In this document: positions 37,280 to 46,534 of the stretch, piece after piece | Numbering within the stretch: the first letter of the stretch is position 1 | Layout of the letters: each line of letters begins with the position of its first letter | DNA from: an uncultured Bacilli bacterium | GTDB lineage: Bacteria; Bacillota_I; Bacilli_A; RF39; UBA660 | Assembly (NCBI GenBank): GCA_910585045.1 | Contig: CAJUCD010000001.1 | Location: 62,001 to 126,000 of the forward strand | Length of the DNA stretch: 64,000 nt | Reading direction: 5' to 3' | Notes under the pieces: model-generated | Told to the model about the DNA's origin: nothing | The model's input: only the letters and a program-made list of their open reading frames with translations | The model's database searches: none | Made by a program: the position numbers and the translations under genes

Positions 37280-38268
37280 CTATCGAGTAATATTGTCTAA
37301 AACTCCAACTCTTTTAAGTTCCGTAAGCAAATATTGGAAAGATTCACTAATACTATGATTTATAGGATTTTTTGCTAAATAATCCCTTACTATATTTAAT
37401 TGTTCCTGATTAACTTCTTTATTAGTTAAATAGCTTGCTATTATTTCTAGAATAAGACTCTCTATTTCTAAGATTTGGCAATTTTGGGAATTAAAACTAA
37501 AACTAGTAGTATCAATTAAAGAAATATTTGTCAAAAATATAGTTGCAAGATTATATTCGTTTAGATTTTCTGGTGGAAGATCAGTGCTAAGTCGATTATT
37601 ATGATAAGCTAAAACAAAATTGGCAGCAGTAGACTCTATTATACGAAAAGATGCCACTCTTAATTTAAAATAGGAAATTAGAAGTTTTTTTAAAACTGCT
37701 TTTTCTTGTGGAGTAATATATAAAGCATCTATTAATGCTAAATGATCCTCTCTTATTTCCAAGTTATCTATTCTTTTTTGGTTATTATTATCTAAAGATT
37801 GAATTTTTGACATAGTAGATTTAATCTCTGCAATAGCGCTTGCAATAAGTCTTAAATCATTAGCATTAGCAGACTCATTAAAATATGTACTCTTTTCTTC
37901 TTGACGATTTATTGTAGATATTTTATTACTTAGATTAGCACCTTCTAAGGCTAAATTAGCTAGGTAATTATAATCGATTTCAGAGGCATTATGATTTAAT
38001 AATTCAAGTACTTGACGCAAAGTTTCATCAACTTTTGATTTTCGTTCTTCTAGATGAGCTGATGAGAATCTTACTATTTTATCAACTTTTTGATGACTAG
38101 TAGCTAAATCAGTACATAAAGAAATATAATCTTGAAGCAAATTAGTTAAATCAACATATTCAGTTTCAATATGAGAGGAAAAATACGATTATATATTTTA
38201 ATAAATTCATAACTATTGGGAGAAACAGTGTAATTAGTATCTGTTCTTTTTACTTTAAATTTTTGCAT
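37280..38268 (-). pseudogene. Unknown helical protein, frameshifted near its start
   Basis: The best start is ATG at 38268 with a strong RBS (AGGAGG six bases before), but that frame ends after 41 codons. A second frame runs without a stop from about 38185 to 37280 and includes 286 residues from the first in-frame TTG. The two join if one T is added to the T5 run (A5 on plus, 38179-38183): NRI then FSSHIETEYVDLTNLL. The product would be about 329 residues, mostly helical, with no membrane segment and no family I recognise. Either a real one-base deletion or an error in the run. Confidence 0.6.
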
Positions 38269-38277
38269 ATAGACCTC

Positions 38278-38652
38278 CTATTTATTATTAAGCCACAAAC
38301 CGTGATTATTGCAATATGCATAAACTTCTAATATTGTTTCTTGGGGTTCTAAAGTTAATTTAGTACTTGGATTTTCTCCTGGTTGTAAATTGTAGCGAAT
38401 ATTTCTTTTATTTGTTAAAATATATATCCATTTAATATAATGATTTTCTTCCATAGGATGAATAATACTACCAACACTAATGTTTATAATATTATCATTT
38501 TTTTGTATTTCTGGAATGTGTTTTTCCTTGGCTGCATCTTTTATATTAGCTGTCATTAAAACCATATTTTCTTCACAACAATTAAGGTTAGCTGTTTGTT
38601 CATCTAATATTTCAACTATATTCCCACATTTAGGGCATTCATAAAATTTCAT
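38278..38652 (-). CDS. dfx: Desulfoferrodoxin-type superoxide reductase
   Basis: The ATG at 38652 follows GGTGAT by five bases and gives MKFYECPKCGNIVEIL (124 residues). The first 35 residues are a desulforedoxin-type Fe site (CPKC ... CC). The rest is the superoxide reductase domain with the iron ligands KHIPE, SIIHPMEENHYIKWIY and AYCNNHGLW. It reduces superoxide to peroxide without making oxygen and marks an anaerobic or microaerobic life style. First intact gene of the minus-strand cluster, ten bases from the frameshifted gene. Confidence 0.93.
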   Translation of the reverse strand: MKFYECPKCGNIVEILDEQTANLNCCEENMVLMTANIKDAAKEKHIPEIQKNDNIINISVGSIIHPMEENHYIKWIYILTNKRNIRYNLQPGENPSTKLTLEPQETILEVYAYCNNHGLWLNNK

Positions 38653-38676
38653 TTCTATCACCATTTTAATTGTATC

Positions 38677-38701
38677 AAAAAAAGTAGTAAATTACTACTT
38701 C
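38677..38701 (-). terminator. Terminator of the padR-DUF1700 operon
   Basis: Inverted repeat AGTAGTAAATTACTACT (about 38683-38699) followed on the minus strand by seven Ts. Confidence 0.8.
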
Positions 38702-38721
38702 TAATATATACTGTCTTTTAT

Positions 38722-40365
38722 TTATTCTGTGCCAACTTTATTAGTTGGAGTGATACTTTCAATATGGCAGTTTTCAAAAATGTTTTCTGGTGTATCTTCA
38801 AATATAGGTCCATTATGTTTAAATGTAAACTCATATGTTCCTAGTGTTAAGTGTTCAGCATCTTTGTGATTTAGTTTTACCGTAGTTATCAAGTCTTCAC
38901 GATTGTAAGGATAAATTGTAATATATTTCGTTTCATCATCTTTTGATGGTACAATGCTAGTAATAGTATAAGTTTTAGTAAAAGAACTATCTATATAATG
39001 ATCATACTCTTTATTATGATTTTTTTCTATTTGTTCATAATTTTTCTCAGATACATAAATAATTTTTTCAACATGATAATCATTAGCATATATTTTTTTA
39101 TCTTTTAAATTATTTATAAAATTATTTAAAATTTTCTTGTTCCATCTAAAGTAATGAATATTAGTTCCTAAATAATATGCTTTATTATAGTGGAATAATT
39201 CAATAGATAAGTCTAAGTTGTTATAATAGTCTGGATATTTATATACTATTTTGATTTTATCATTTAAGTTATTATCTATTATAACTTGGTCATAATTATA
39301 TATTAAAATATCATCTGTCATTGGTATTTCTTTAGTTATTTCTTTAATTTCTAAATTATCACGGTCATAAATAATTTCTGTTTCCGCTATTTCAACTGCA
39401 CTCATTGTAAGTCCAATGCCTGTAAAAATAATGATGGAAATTATTTTGCTAACAACTAGAACAGCTTTATTGTGTTTATTAAATAGGAAATTTATACATA
39501 GTTCAAGAAATAGTGTTCCGCCTAAAAATAAAGCGATTATAAGGAGAAGTATACCAAAATAATGAACTCCATTTACTATTAGGTATATCATAAATCCTAA
39601 AGCTACTGATATTCCTATTAAATAACATATAATACCTATTAGAAATATTAAAACTAGAAATTTTAATATATATATACATATTTCATTCATATAATAGAAG
39701 AAACTATGGTTTGTTGGTTCAACTACTGTTTTATTTTCCTTCTTTATTTCAGTTTTAGTTGCTTTTTCTTTTTTTATTTTTGCTGATTTAGAAGAGTCTG
39801 GTTTCTCTTCTCTTTTATTAACTATATTTTCTGTGATATCTTTAAAATATCTTTTCTCAAATGTTTTAATGAAAAAGATAACAGCGACAATAATGTAACT
39901 AATCTCAATAATAAAAGCCCATATGCCACTAAAAATATTTCCAATTGGGAAAGTTAATTCGAAGAAAATTGAACTGCCTAAATCTCTTATCATAGCAAAT
40001 GGTATTTTTAGTAAGCATATTAGAAATAAAATTAGAATTATTTCTATTAAAACTTTTACTATATCTTTACCACTTTTGTTGTTTAAGCTTTCCATAAATA
40101 AATCAATTGCATCGCTAATTTTATTAATTACTTTATTAAAGATATTCTCTTCACCAGAGGTTCTTTTTACTTTATAAGCTGCTAGTAAATCATCTACAAT
40201 TTCGTTAAAATTGCCTAATTCTTTAACAGCCTGTTCTTCTGTTAGGCCTTTACTTACTTTTTCATCAATAAACCCTTCATATTCACTTAATATATCTTCT
40301 ATTTCGCTATCTTCTAATACCTCTAGTCTTTTTCTTAATTTTTTTAAAAATTCTTCTTTATTCAT
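38722..40365 (-). CDS. DUF1700 (HAAS-domain) membrane protein
   Basis: The ATG at 40365 (MNKEEFLKKLRKRLEVL) follows GAGTGA; 547 residues. Residues 1-75 are the HAAS/DUF1700 domain: SEIEDILSEYEGFIDEKVSK then EEQAVKELGNFNEIVDDLL. About seven membrane helices follow (about 100-340), interrupted by a charged KREEKPDSSKSAKIKK linker, and a 200-residue soluble part ends the protein. Such proteins are usually paired with a PadR repressor, as here (eight-base overlap), and take part in envelope-stress or antimicrobial responses. Exact role unknown. Confidence 0.8.
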   Translation of the reverse strand: MNKEEFLKKLRKRLEVLEDSEIEDILSEYEGFIDEKVSKGLTEEQAVKELGNFNEIVDDLLAAYKVKRTSGEENIFNKVINKISDAIDLFMESLNNKSGKDIVKVLIEIILILFLICLLKIPFAMIRDLGSSIFFELTFPIGNIFSGIWAFIIEISYIIVAVIFFIKTFEKRYFKDITENIVNKREEKPDSSKSAKIKKEKATKTEIKKENKTVVEPTNHSFFYYMNEICIYILKFLVLIFLIGIICYLIGISVALGFMIYLIVNGVHYFGILLLIIALFLGGTLFLELCINFLFNKHNKAVLVVSKIISIIIFTGIGLTMSAVEIAETEIIYDRDNLEIKEITKEIPMTDDILIYNYDQVIIDNNLNDKIKIVYKYPDYYNNLDLSIELFHYNKAYYLGTNIHYFRWNKKILNNFINNLKDKKIYANDYHVEKIIYVSEKNYEQIEKNHNKEYDHYIDSSFTKTYTITSIVPSKDDETKYITIYPYNREDLITTVKLNHKDAEHLTLGTYEFTFKHNGPIFEDTPENIFENCHIESITPTNKVGTE

Positions 40366-40699
40366 TTGTTTCACTCTTTCTAATAAATTCTCCAACGCTT
40401 TCAGAGAATTTTTTCCATTCTTTTAGTTGGACATCTTTAGTAACTTTACCAGCTGCTGTAAGATGATAATATTTTCGAATTGGTCCCTCAGTTGATTCTT
40501 TTGTATAAGTTTCAAATAAAGATTCATTAGTTAATCTTTTTAATATAGGATATATTGTACCTTCATTTACATCAACTATTTTGCTTATTGCTTCTACAAG
40601 CTCATAACCATACATATCCTTTTTTTCAATCATCAATAAAATCAACAATTCTAGGACACCTTTTTTATATTGGGTGTTGATAAAGATCCCTTCTTTCAT
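40358..40699 (-). CDS. PadR family repressor
   Basis: The ATG at 40699 gives MKEGIFINTQYKKGVLELLI (113 residues). Winged-helix DNA-binding domain with MYGYELVEAI and VNEGTIYPILKRL, then GPIRKYYHLTAAGK in the wing, all hallmark PadR segments. It heads a two-gene operon with the DUF1700 protein and probably represses it. The start codon lies only four bases after the -10 box, so the message is almost leaderless. The palindrome overlapping -35 is the likely operator. Confidence 0.92.
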   Translation of the reverse strand: MKEGIFINTQYKKGVLELLILLMIEKKDMYGYELVEAISKIVDVNEGTIYPILKRLTNESLFETYTKESTEGPIRKYYHLTAAGKVTKDVQLKEWKKFSESVGEFIRKSETNE

Positions 40700-40703
40700 T
40701 AAT

Positions 40704-40737
40704 ATAATATAACCAGTACTTGGTTTTGTCAAGTACT
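40704..40737 (-). promoter_or_regulatory. padR promoter with overlapping operator
   Basis: Minus-strand TTGACA (40727-40732), 17-base spacer, TATTAT (40704-40709). Perfect 8-base arms AGTACTTG (40715-40722) and CAAGTACT (40730-40737) with a 7-base centre overlie the -35 box and spacer, as expected for autorepression. Confidence 0.75.
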
Positions 40738-40808
40738 AAATATTACATAATTATTTATATTTATGTTTTTTTGTGGTAGAATAAATTATAGATTGCGGGT
40801 TGGTTAAA

Positions 40809-41132
40809 ATGAAGGTAAGAGAATTAATTTTAACGTTGATTGTTGTAATAGCATTACTTGTATATTCTTTATTTTGTTATAAGCTAGTTAATAAAACATA
40901 TGACAGTAATACAAGATTTATAATTAATAATTATTTAGAAAAAAACTTTGGTAGTAATTATTTAGCTTATGATTTTGTAAATGCTTTAAATAATAGTGAT
41001 AATACAATAAGTATTTTTATAAAAGCACAGATGAAAGATAAAAATGATTATTATAGAGTTATTTTAGAAAGAAATGGAGCATCTTATAGGATAGTAAATG
41101 TTAATCAAAATATTCCTAGTTATATAAAATAA
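40809..41132 (+). CDS. Small signal-anchored protein, unknown
   Basis: 107 residues from the ATG at 40809 (a TTG at 40800 is also possible; RBS weak). N-terminal helix LILTLIVVIALLVYSLFCY, then an outside domain of about 80 residues (NNYLEKNFGSNYLAYDFVNA) with no Cys and no motif I know. It lies between the padR promoter region and a terminator shared with tetR, so it is a single-gene unit. Confidence 0.6.
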   Translation: MKVRELILTLIVVIALLVYSLFCYKLVNKTYDSNTRFIINNYLEKNFGSNYLAYDFVNALNNSDNTISIFIKAQMKDKNDYYRVILERNGASYRIVNVNQNIPSYIK

Positions 41133-41165
41133 ATATCGTAAATTTACGATATTTTTAATTTTTTG
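41131..41165. terminator. Bidirectional terminator
   Basis: Perfect stem ATATCGTAAA / TTTACGATAT (41133-41152) followed by TTTTAATTTTTT, between convergent small gene and tetR. Confidence 0.85.
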
Positions 41166-41724
41166 ATGGCTTTATATTTTTGGATAATTCTTTATAAATT
41201 TTAACAATTCTTACAAGGATTTCTTTGTTATCAATTTTTAGGTCATTACATGCTATTAGGGTAGCTAAGCCATTAGCATAAAGCCAAACATTCATAAATA
41301 AACTTTTAGCTTCATCAAAACTTAAGCTATGTTTATTTACAAGGTTTATTATAGTTGATTGATTCCATTTCTCATTTAGAACATCATTAACGCTTGTCCA
41401 TTTAAGATTATATGATAAAAACATTGAACGAAAATAGTTACGATGCATACCTGCAAATTCAACGTAAGCAACACATAATGTTATTAAAGCATTTTTGATA
41501 TCTACTCTTTTCATAATGAATTCATCATATTCTTTTTTAATGATATCATTTACTTCTTTTTTTAAATCGTCTAAACTGCTATATAAGCGATATAATGGTT
41601 TGGTGGATATTCCAGCTTCTGCGGCTAAAGACCTAGCATTAATACTTTCCATTCCATATAATTCAACCATTTTTAAAGCAACACTTAATATCGTTTCTTT
41701 ATCAATTATACTTTTACCTGCCAT
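41155..41724 (-). CDS. TetR family regulator
   Basis: 189 residues. N-terminal TetR HTH: DKETILSVALKMVELYGMES then INARSLAAEAGISTKPLYRL and YSSLDDLKKEV. The remaining helical part would bind an unknown ligand. RBS GGAAGTGA before the ATG. A 16-base imperfect palindrome upstream is a likely autoregulatory site. No transporter is adjacent, so the target is unclear. Confidence 0.92.
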   Translation of the reverse strand: MAGKSIIDKETILSVALKMVELYGMESINARSLAAEAGISTKPLYRLYSSLDDLKKEVNDIIKKEYDEFIMKRVDIKNALITLCVAYVEFAGMHRNYFRSMFLSYNLKWTSVNDVLNEKWNQSTIINLVNKHSLSFDEAKSLFMNVWLYANGLATLIACNDLKIDNKEILVRIVKIYKELSKNIKPSKN

Positions 41725-41747
41725 AAAATCACTTCCTTACATCAAAT

Positions 41748-41763
41748 GGTAACTTATGTTATC
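41748..41763. promoter_or_regulatory. Probable TetR operator
   Basis: GGTAAC-TTAT-GTTATC, 6-base arms (one G:T-type mismatch) centred about 30 bases before the tetR start. Confidence 0.5.
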
Positions 41764-41914
41764 ATTATATCATAAAGATTATTTTTGTCAATTACCCTCA
41801 ATAATATTAAATTTTTAAAAATATAGAATCAAAATAAATTTCAAATATAGTATTAAAACATCTCAATAAAAGATAGAAAATAAATTGAAAATTACAGTAT
41901 ATTTGTAAAAATAT

Positions 41915-41945
41915 TAAAAAAGGCCTAACATTTTTAAATGTTAGG
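41915..41945 (-). terminator. Terminator of the Hpt-REC gene
   Basis: CCTAACATTT (41924-41933) pairs with AAATGTTAGG (41936-41945), followed on the minus strand by CCTTTTTTA. The rest of 41764-41967 is AT-rich and holds nothing I can name. Confidence 0.75.
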
Positions 41946-41967
41946 TTTGGTATAAAATGCAAAATTA

Positions 41968-42720
41968 TTATTTTTTATTTTTTTCATAAAAACTTTTAAT
42001 AGATACAAGAATTCTTTGAATATTATTTTCTTTAAATGGCTTATTAAGAACATCCAGAATAGGATAAGAAAAAGCCTTTTTAATTGTTTCTTTAGAATCA
42101 TCGCCAGTAATAACTACCACTGGAATTTTTTCTATTAAATTATTATTTTTTAAATATTCTAAAACTTCAAAGCCATTTATATTTGGCATATTAAGATCTA
42201 AAAGTATCGCATAAATGCTTAATTCATTTAATTTTTCTATTGCTTTTTTGCCATTAGACACTTTAACAATTTTATATTCTTTTCCAATAGTTTGTTCTAT
42301 AAAGTTAAGCATAATACTAGAGTCATCAGCTATTAATATACATTTTTTTTCATCTTCATTATTAGAAGCAAAGTATTCCTCTAATATAGCTTGTATTTTA
42401 TTGATAGTATTTTCTAGTTCTTCATAATGACTATCAATAAATTCTTTATTTCTTTCTTTACCAGCCTTTTCATGTTGAAAAAATATCTCTGCTTCGTTCG
42501 CAAATCCTAAATATTTAGCTTCACTTTTAGTACTATGAGCAAGTATTCCATAATTTTCAAAATCTTGTTTATTTTTATAATATTCTAAATTTTCAAGTTT
42601 ATCTTTTAAAGAATCTTTATATTCTTTTAAATTAGCATTATAAAAGTTTATATCACCCCAAAATTCTAAACTATTATCTATTTGCACATTATTCTTTTTT
42701 AATATTCCTATCTTTTCCAT
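41968..42720 (-). CDS. Hpt-REC phosphorelay protein
   Basis: 250 residues. The first 115 are a helical Hpt domain, with GILAHSTKSEAKYLGF supplying the phosphorylated His near residue 62. Residues 125-248 are a receiver domain: CILIADDSS (acidic pocket), ILLDLNMPNINGFEVL (phospho-Asp), VVITGDDS and LNKPF (conserved Lys). There is no DNA-binding output. It lies two bases after the hybrid kinase, which gives a complete kinase-receiver-Hpt-receiver relay. The final output may act by protein contact. Confidence 0.9.
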   Translation of the reverse strand: MEKIGILKKNNVQIDNSLEFWGDINFYNANLKEYKDSLKDKLENLEYYKNKQDFENYGILAHSTKSEAKYLGFANEAEIFFQHEKAGKERNKEFIDSHYEELENTINKIQAILEEYFASNNEDEKKCILIADDSSIMLNFIEQTIGKEYKIVKVSNGKKAIEKLNELSIYAILLDLNMPNINGFEVLEYLKNNNLIEKIPVVVITGDDSKETIKKAFSYPILDVLNKPFKENNIQRILVSIKSFYEKNKK

Positions 42721-42722
42721 CT

Positions 42723-44561
42723 TTATTTACCCGTCAAATATCTATTTAATATTCTATTAAGTTGATATCTATCAATTGGCTTTGATAAATAATCATTAAA
42801 TCCAACTTGAATGTATTTTTCATCTTGACCTTCAATTGCATCTGCAGTAAGCGCTACAACAGGAATATCAAAACCTGGAATTTCCTTTAATCTTCGTAAA
42901 CATTCTATACCATTCATTTTCGGCATCATAATGTCCATTAAAATTAAATCAAATGTTTGAGTTTCAGTAAGTTCCAAAGCTTCAAAGCCACTTGTAGCTT
43001 CTACAATCGTAAAATTATAAGGTTTTAAAATATTATGAGCAACTTTTAAATTAATTTTAGAATCATCTACTATCAATATTCTTTTACCAGTATGAAGGGA
43101 ATAATCTATTTCAATTTCTTCGCTATTCACATTTGGCGCTTCCATACTTACTAAATCTTGCTCTATGTTTATTCTAAATGTTGAACCTTCTCCATAATTG
43201 CTAGATACTGCTATTCTTCCGCCCATCATTTCAGTTAGACTTTTCGTTATAGCAAGGCCTAAGCCTGTACCTTCTGTAGAAGTGTTTTGATCTTCATCAA
43301 ATCTTTCAAATTTATTAAATAATTTATTAATATCTTCTTTCTTTATTCCGCGACCAGTATCTTTAACAGATATATTTAATGTACACTTTTTAGTATCCGT
43401 TCTATTAATACAGCTAACACTAAAGATTATTTCACCTCTATCCGTATACTTTGCGGCATTAGTCAAAATATTTAATACTACTTGTTTTAATTTACCAACG
43501 TCACCTTTTAAAATGCCAGGTAAGTCTTTTGTTATATTGCTTCTAAATTCAATAGGCTTAGATCCAATTCTCGGAATAATAAGTTTGCATAAGCCATTAA
43601 ATACCTCTGTAGGATTATACTCTTTAGAAACTATTTCCATTTTATTGGCTTCTATTTTAGAAATGTCAAGTATTCCATTAACTATTTCAAGTAAATTATT
43701 AGAAGCATCCACAATATCTTTAGCATGGTCTTTTGCTTCATTATCTAAATTTGGCGACTCAATTAAACACTCACTAAAACCTACTATAGCATTAAGCGGC
43801 GTTCTAATCTCATGAGACATACTAGATAAGAATTCTGATTTTGCTTGATTAGCTTTTTCAGCTTGATCCTTAGCGATATTAAGTTGATTAATCATTTTAA
43901 CATCGGGATTTTCAATGGTAAAATACATTAACAATACAATTAAAGAATGTCCAGTAGTAGCTATTAAAATAGATCTATCATATGATTGAATAATTAGTAC
44001 TAATGTAAGCATCATAACACAAGATATAATTGGAATATATTTTTTTTGTTTTAACCTTTTATAGTTTTTTATGCAAAAATAAATCCATGTCGATACAACA
44101 ATAAATAATAAAAGCAATAAAAAGTTTGTAATGGGTCCATAAGTATAGCACAATTTGCCATCATTATATATTTTGATCGGCAATTTTAGTAATATAATAC
44201 TAGCAATTGTACATATTATTGCTGTCCAATTTTTAAGCTTTTTAAATATTCTATCCATATCATGAGAATGTTCATTATATTTGGCTACAAAATAAACATA
44301 CATATTAAATATCATTGACCATACCAAAATATAAACTACATAAAGTTTTAAAACTGCAATAGATAAAAAATGATATTTTTCGACTAAATCAACTGCAAAA
44401 TAGCAACCAATTTCTAAAAGCAAGCCAATTAAATTACATATTATTAGCCATTTATAAATGTTTATTTCCATTGATTTTATTCTTGGCTTTAAAAAATATG
44501 CTATTGCTAATAGTGTAATAAAAATTAAGCTACATAAAGGAAATGCCATAAAACTTTTCAT
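42723..44561 (-). CDS. Hybrid sensor histidine kinase
   Basis: 612 residues. About seven membrane helices (5-215) form the sensor, like 7TM-type receptors. HisKA near 237-300 contains FLSSMSHEIRTPLNAIVGFS with the phosphorylated His. HATPase near 345-460 has NILTNAAKYTDRG (N box), VKDTGRGIKKEDI (G1) and GTGLGLAITKSL (G2). The C-terminal receiver (about 490-608) has LIVDDSKINLKVA, FDLILMDIMMPKMNG and LSKPIDRYQL. It is transcribed with the Hpt-REC gene and just after the AMP-ligase gene. The signal is unknown. Confidence 0.93.
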   Translation of the reverse strand: MKSFMAFPLCSLIFITLLAIAYFLKPRIKSMEINIYKWLIICNLIGLLLEIGCYFAVDLVEKYHFLSIAVLKLYVVYILVWSMIFNMYVYFVAKYNEHSHDMDRIFKKLKNWTAIICTIASIILLKLPIKIYNDGKLCYTYGPITNFLLLLLFIVVSTWIYFCIKNYKRLKQKKYIPIISCVMMLTLVLIIQSYDRSILIATTGHSLIVLLMYFTIENPDVKMINQLNIAKDQAEKANQAKSEFLSSMSHEIRTPLNAIVGFSECLIESPNLDNEAKDHAKDIVDASNNLLEIVNGILDISKIEANKMEIVSKEYNPTEVFNGLCKLIIPRIGSKPIEFRSNITKDLPGILKGDVGKLKQVVLNILTNAAKYTDRGEIIFSVSCINRTDTKKCTLNISVKDTGRGIKKEDINKLFNKFERFDEDQNTSTEGTGLGLAITKSLTEMMGGRIAVSSNYGEGSTFRINIEQDLVSMEAPNVNSEEIEIDYSLHTGKRILIVDDSKINLKVAHNILKPYNFTIVEATSGFEALELTETQTFDLILMDIMMPKMNGIECLRRLKEIPGFDIPVVALTADAIEGQDEKYIQVGFNDYLSKPIDRYQLNRILNRYLTGK

Positions 44562-44590
44562 ATTTTAACTCCTTCAATTCTTTTATAGAA

Positions 44591-46414
44591 TTATTGTTTT
44601 CTTTTTCTCGTAAATTCATCAACTTTACAAATAACTACTTCTTCATCTGGAATCAGATAATCTAAAGCTTCGTTATCAACACTAAGGTCTGTTTGCATTA
44701 CACGATTAGTAAGTCTGTTAATGCTATAGTAACCATATTTATCATCAACTAAAGATAAATAATCTCTTTTAGCTGTAACAGGGTTTGTTTTAAATTTATC
44801 AATAAATTTTGTTCCGATTGAGTACTCAATACCTGCCACTTTTCCAGAAAGAGAATCAATATAATCTAAAATTTCTCTAGTTCTATTTTGCCATTCAGGA
44901 TGTAAAACGATGACAATAGCAGGGCGCTCTGCACCGTAAGTGGCAAATTTTATAACTTCGGCTTCTAGAACTCCAGGATGTTTAAGTACTTCTTCTTCAA
45001 TATCAAACATTGCATATGATTTATCATTATAAGTAAAGTAATCAGTTGATCTGCCAAAAACTCTATATTTGTTTTCTCCATAATGAACTGCCACATCATC
45101 TGTATTAATCCAACCATCAGAGGTAAATCTTAATCTGTTTTGTTCATCATCATTATCATATCCAGCCATAGCACAAGGAGAATTTTTTTCGAGAATTCCC
45201 CTTTCACCAGTTGGAACTTCTTCTCTAGTAATAGGGTCAACTATTCTATATTGAACGCCAGGAACTGGAGAAATAGTTACATCATCGTCAGCTGATGTTT
45301 TATCAGATATACCAGACATACTACCAGTTTCAGTCATTCCATATCCATTTAAAATATATTCTATGCCAAGTCGTTTTCCAGTAGTTCTAAATTTAGCCAT
45401 TTGAGCAGGAGTTACAGCTTCTCCACCGATAAAAATATATTTAACATGATTAAGTTCATTATCTTTTAATTCAGAATTTTCTAAAGTAGCAACATGACTA
45501 GGAGCTACTAAAGCAATTTTAGCTTTTGAATCTTTTAAATCATTGCCAAAAGCAAAGCGATCATATTTTGGTTTATAATTTAATGTCATTCCACTAAATA
45601 ATCCAGCATGAATACCGTGAATAGCTCCTGTACCATAGAATAATGGAATAAATACAGCTTGTTTATCACCAGGTTCAAAATCAAACCAAAGCTTATCATA
45701 AATTTGTGCCATATTATTTAAACCATCAGCATATAGTTTAACAGTTTTTGGAATTCTAGATGTTGTAGCACCTGTTAAGAAATAGGCAGCAATTTTGTCT
45801 TTTTGATATGGAAAAATAAAATCTTCCTTAATTTTAGAACCAGCTTTTGCAAATTCTCTAGCCCTAATAAATTGCATATCTTGAGGCAATCTTTTACCAC
45901 TTTTAACATATTCATCTAAATAATCTTTATTACTAATTAATCCTTTTTTAGCGCCAATTAATTTAACTATTGGATTCATATAATCAGTTATAGAGGTAAT
46001 TATAACATTTTTAACTCCACCCATATGTAACTTTTCAATAAGATCTTCACTTAAAAATGAATCAAATACAAATACAGTTTTACAATTAATTCCTCTTGTA
46101 AATCTATCAGTAAAAGCAGCTAAAAATCCTGGGCTAACGGGAACAGCAATTTTATTCGCATCAATTACTCCATAAAAAGCATTAACAGAAGAAACAATAG
46201 ATGGAGCAGCAATGACTATTTTCTCATCATCTGTACCATCTAAACTTAGAAAAGCCTTTTTATAAGCTTCAAACATATTAAATGTATCATCATAAGTATA
46301 TTTGCTTCCAAAGTATTCACTAGCAATAACTTTTTTATTATTTATATTTCTAATTTTTAAATCTTCCACAACTCTTCTATGTGGATTTTCTATACTTTCA
46401 AATTTTTCTGACAT
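44591..46414 (-). CDS. AMP-binding acyl/aryl-adenylate synthetase (ANL superfamily)
   Basis: 607 residues. The P-loop reads YFLTGATTSRIPKTVKLYAD near residue 210, a variant of TSGTTGxPK. The A5-type motif NGYGMTETGSMSG, GWINTDDVAVHYGENKYRVF then GRSTDYF (A7/A8 hinge) and a late PVTAKRDYL with the catalytic Lys region are present. Such enzymes activate a carboxylate with ATP, often then loading CoA or a carrier protein. No carrier protein or downstream synthase is in the window. It is first in a three-gene unit with the phosphorelay genes; substrate unknown. Confidence 0.85.
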   Translation of the reverse strand: MSEKFESIENPHRRVVEDLKIRNINNKKVIASEYFGSKYTYDDTFNMFEAYKKAFLSLDGTDDEKIVIAAPSIVSSVNAFYGVIDANKIAVPVSPGFLAAFTDRFTRGINCKTVFVFDSFLSEDLIEKLHMGGVKNVIITSITDYMNPIVKLIGAKKGLISNKDYLDEYVKSGKRLPQDMQFIRAREFAKAGSKIKEDFIFPYQKDKIAAYFLTGATTSRIPKTVKLYADGLNNMAQIYDKLWFDFEPGDKQAVFIPLFYGTGAIHGIHAGLFSGMTLNYKPKYDRFAFGNDLKDSKAKIALVAPSHVATLENSELKDNELNHVKYIFIGGEAVTPAQMAKFRTTGKRLGIEYILNGYGMTETGSMSGISDKTSADDDVTISPVPGVQYRIVDPITREEVPTGERGILEKNSPCAMAGYDNDDEQNRLRFTSDGWINTDDVAVHYGENKYRVFGRSTDYFTYNDKSYAMFDIEEEVLKHPGVLEAEVIKFATYGAERPAIVIVLHPEWQNRTREILDYIDSLSGKVAGIEYSIGTKFIDKFKTNPVTAKRDYLSLVDDKYGYYSINRLTNRVMQTDLSVDNEALDYLIPDEEVVICKVDEFTRKRKQ

Positions 46415-46486
46415 TTTATCAGCTCCTACTTTAAAAAATTATTATAATAAGATTATATTATATATAACTATTTTTTTCAATAAACA

Positions 46487-46517
46487 TTGACAAATATAGT
46501 ATCAATTATGATACAAT
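46487..46517 (+). promoter_or_regulatory. Promoter/operator of the small XRE gene
   Basis: TTGACA (46487-46492), 19-base spacer, TACAAT (46512-46517). The inverted repeat GTATCA-ATTA-TGATAC (46499-46514) fills the spacer and touches -10, as expected for self-repression by the XRE protein. The divergent AMP-ligase promoter is close by. Confidence 0.6.
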
Positions 46518-46534
46518 ATATTTGGTGACTTAAA

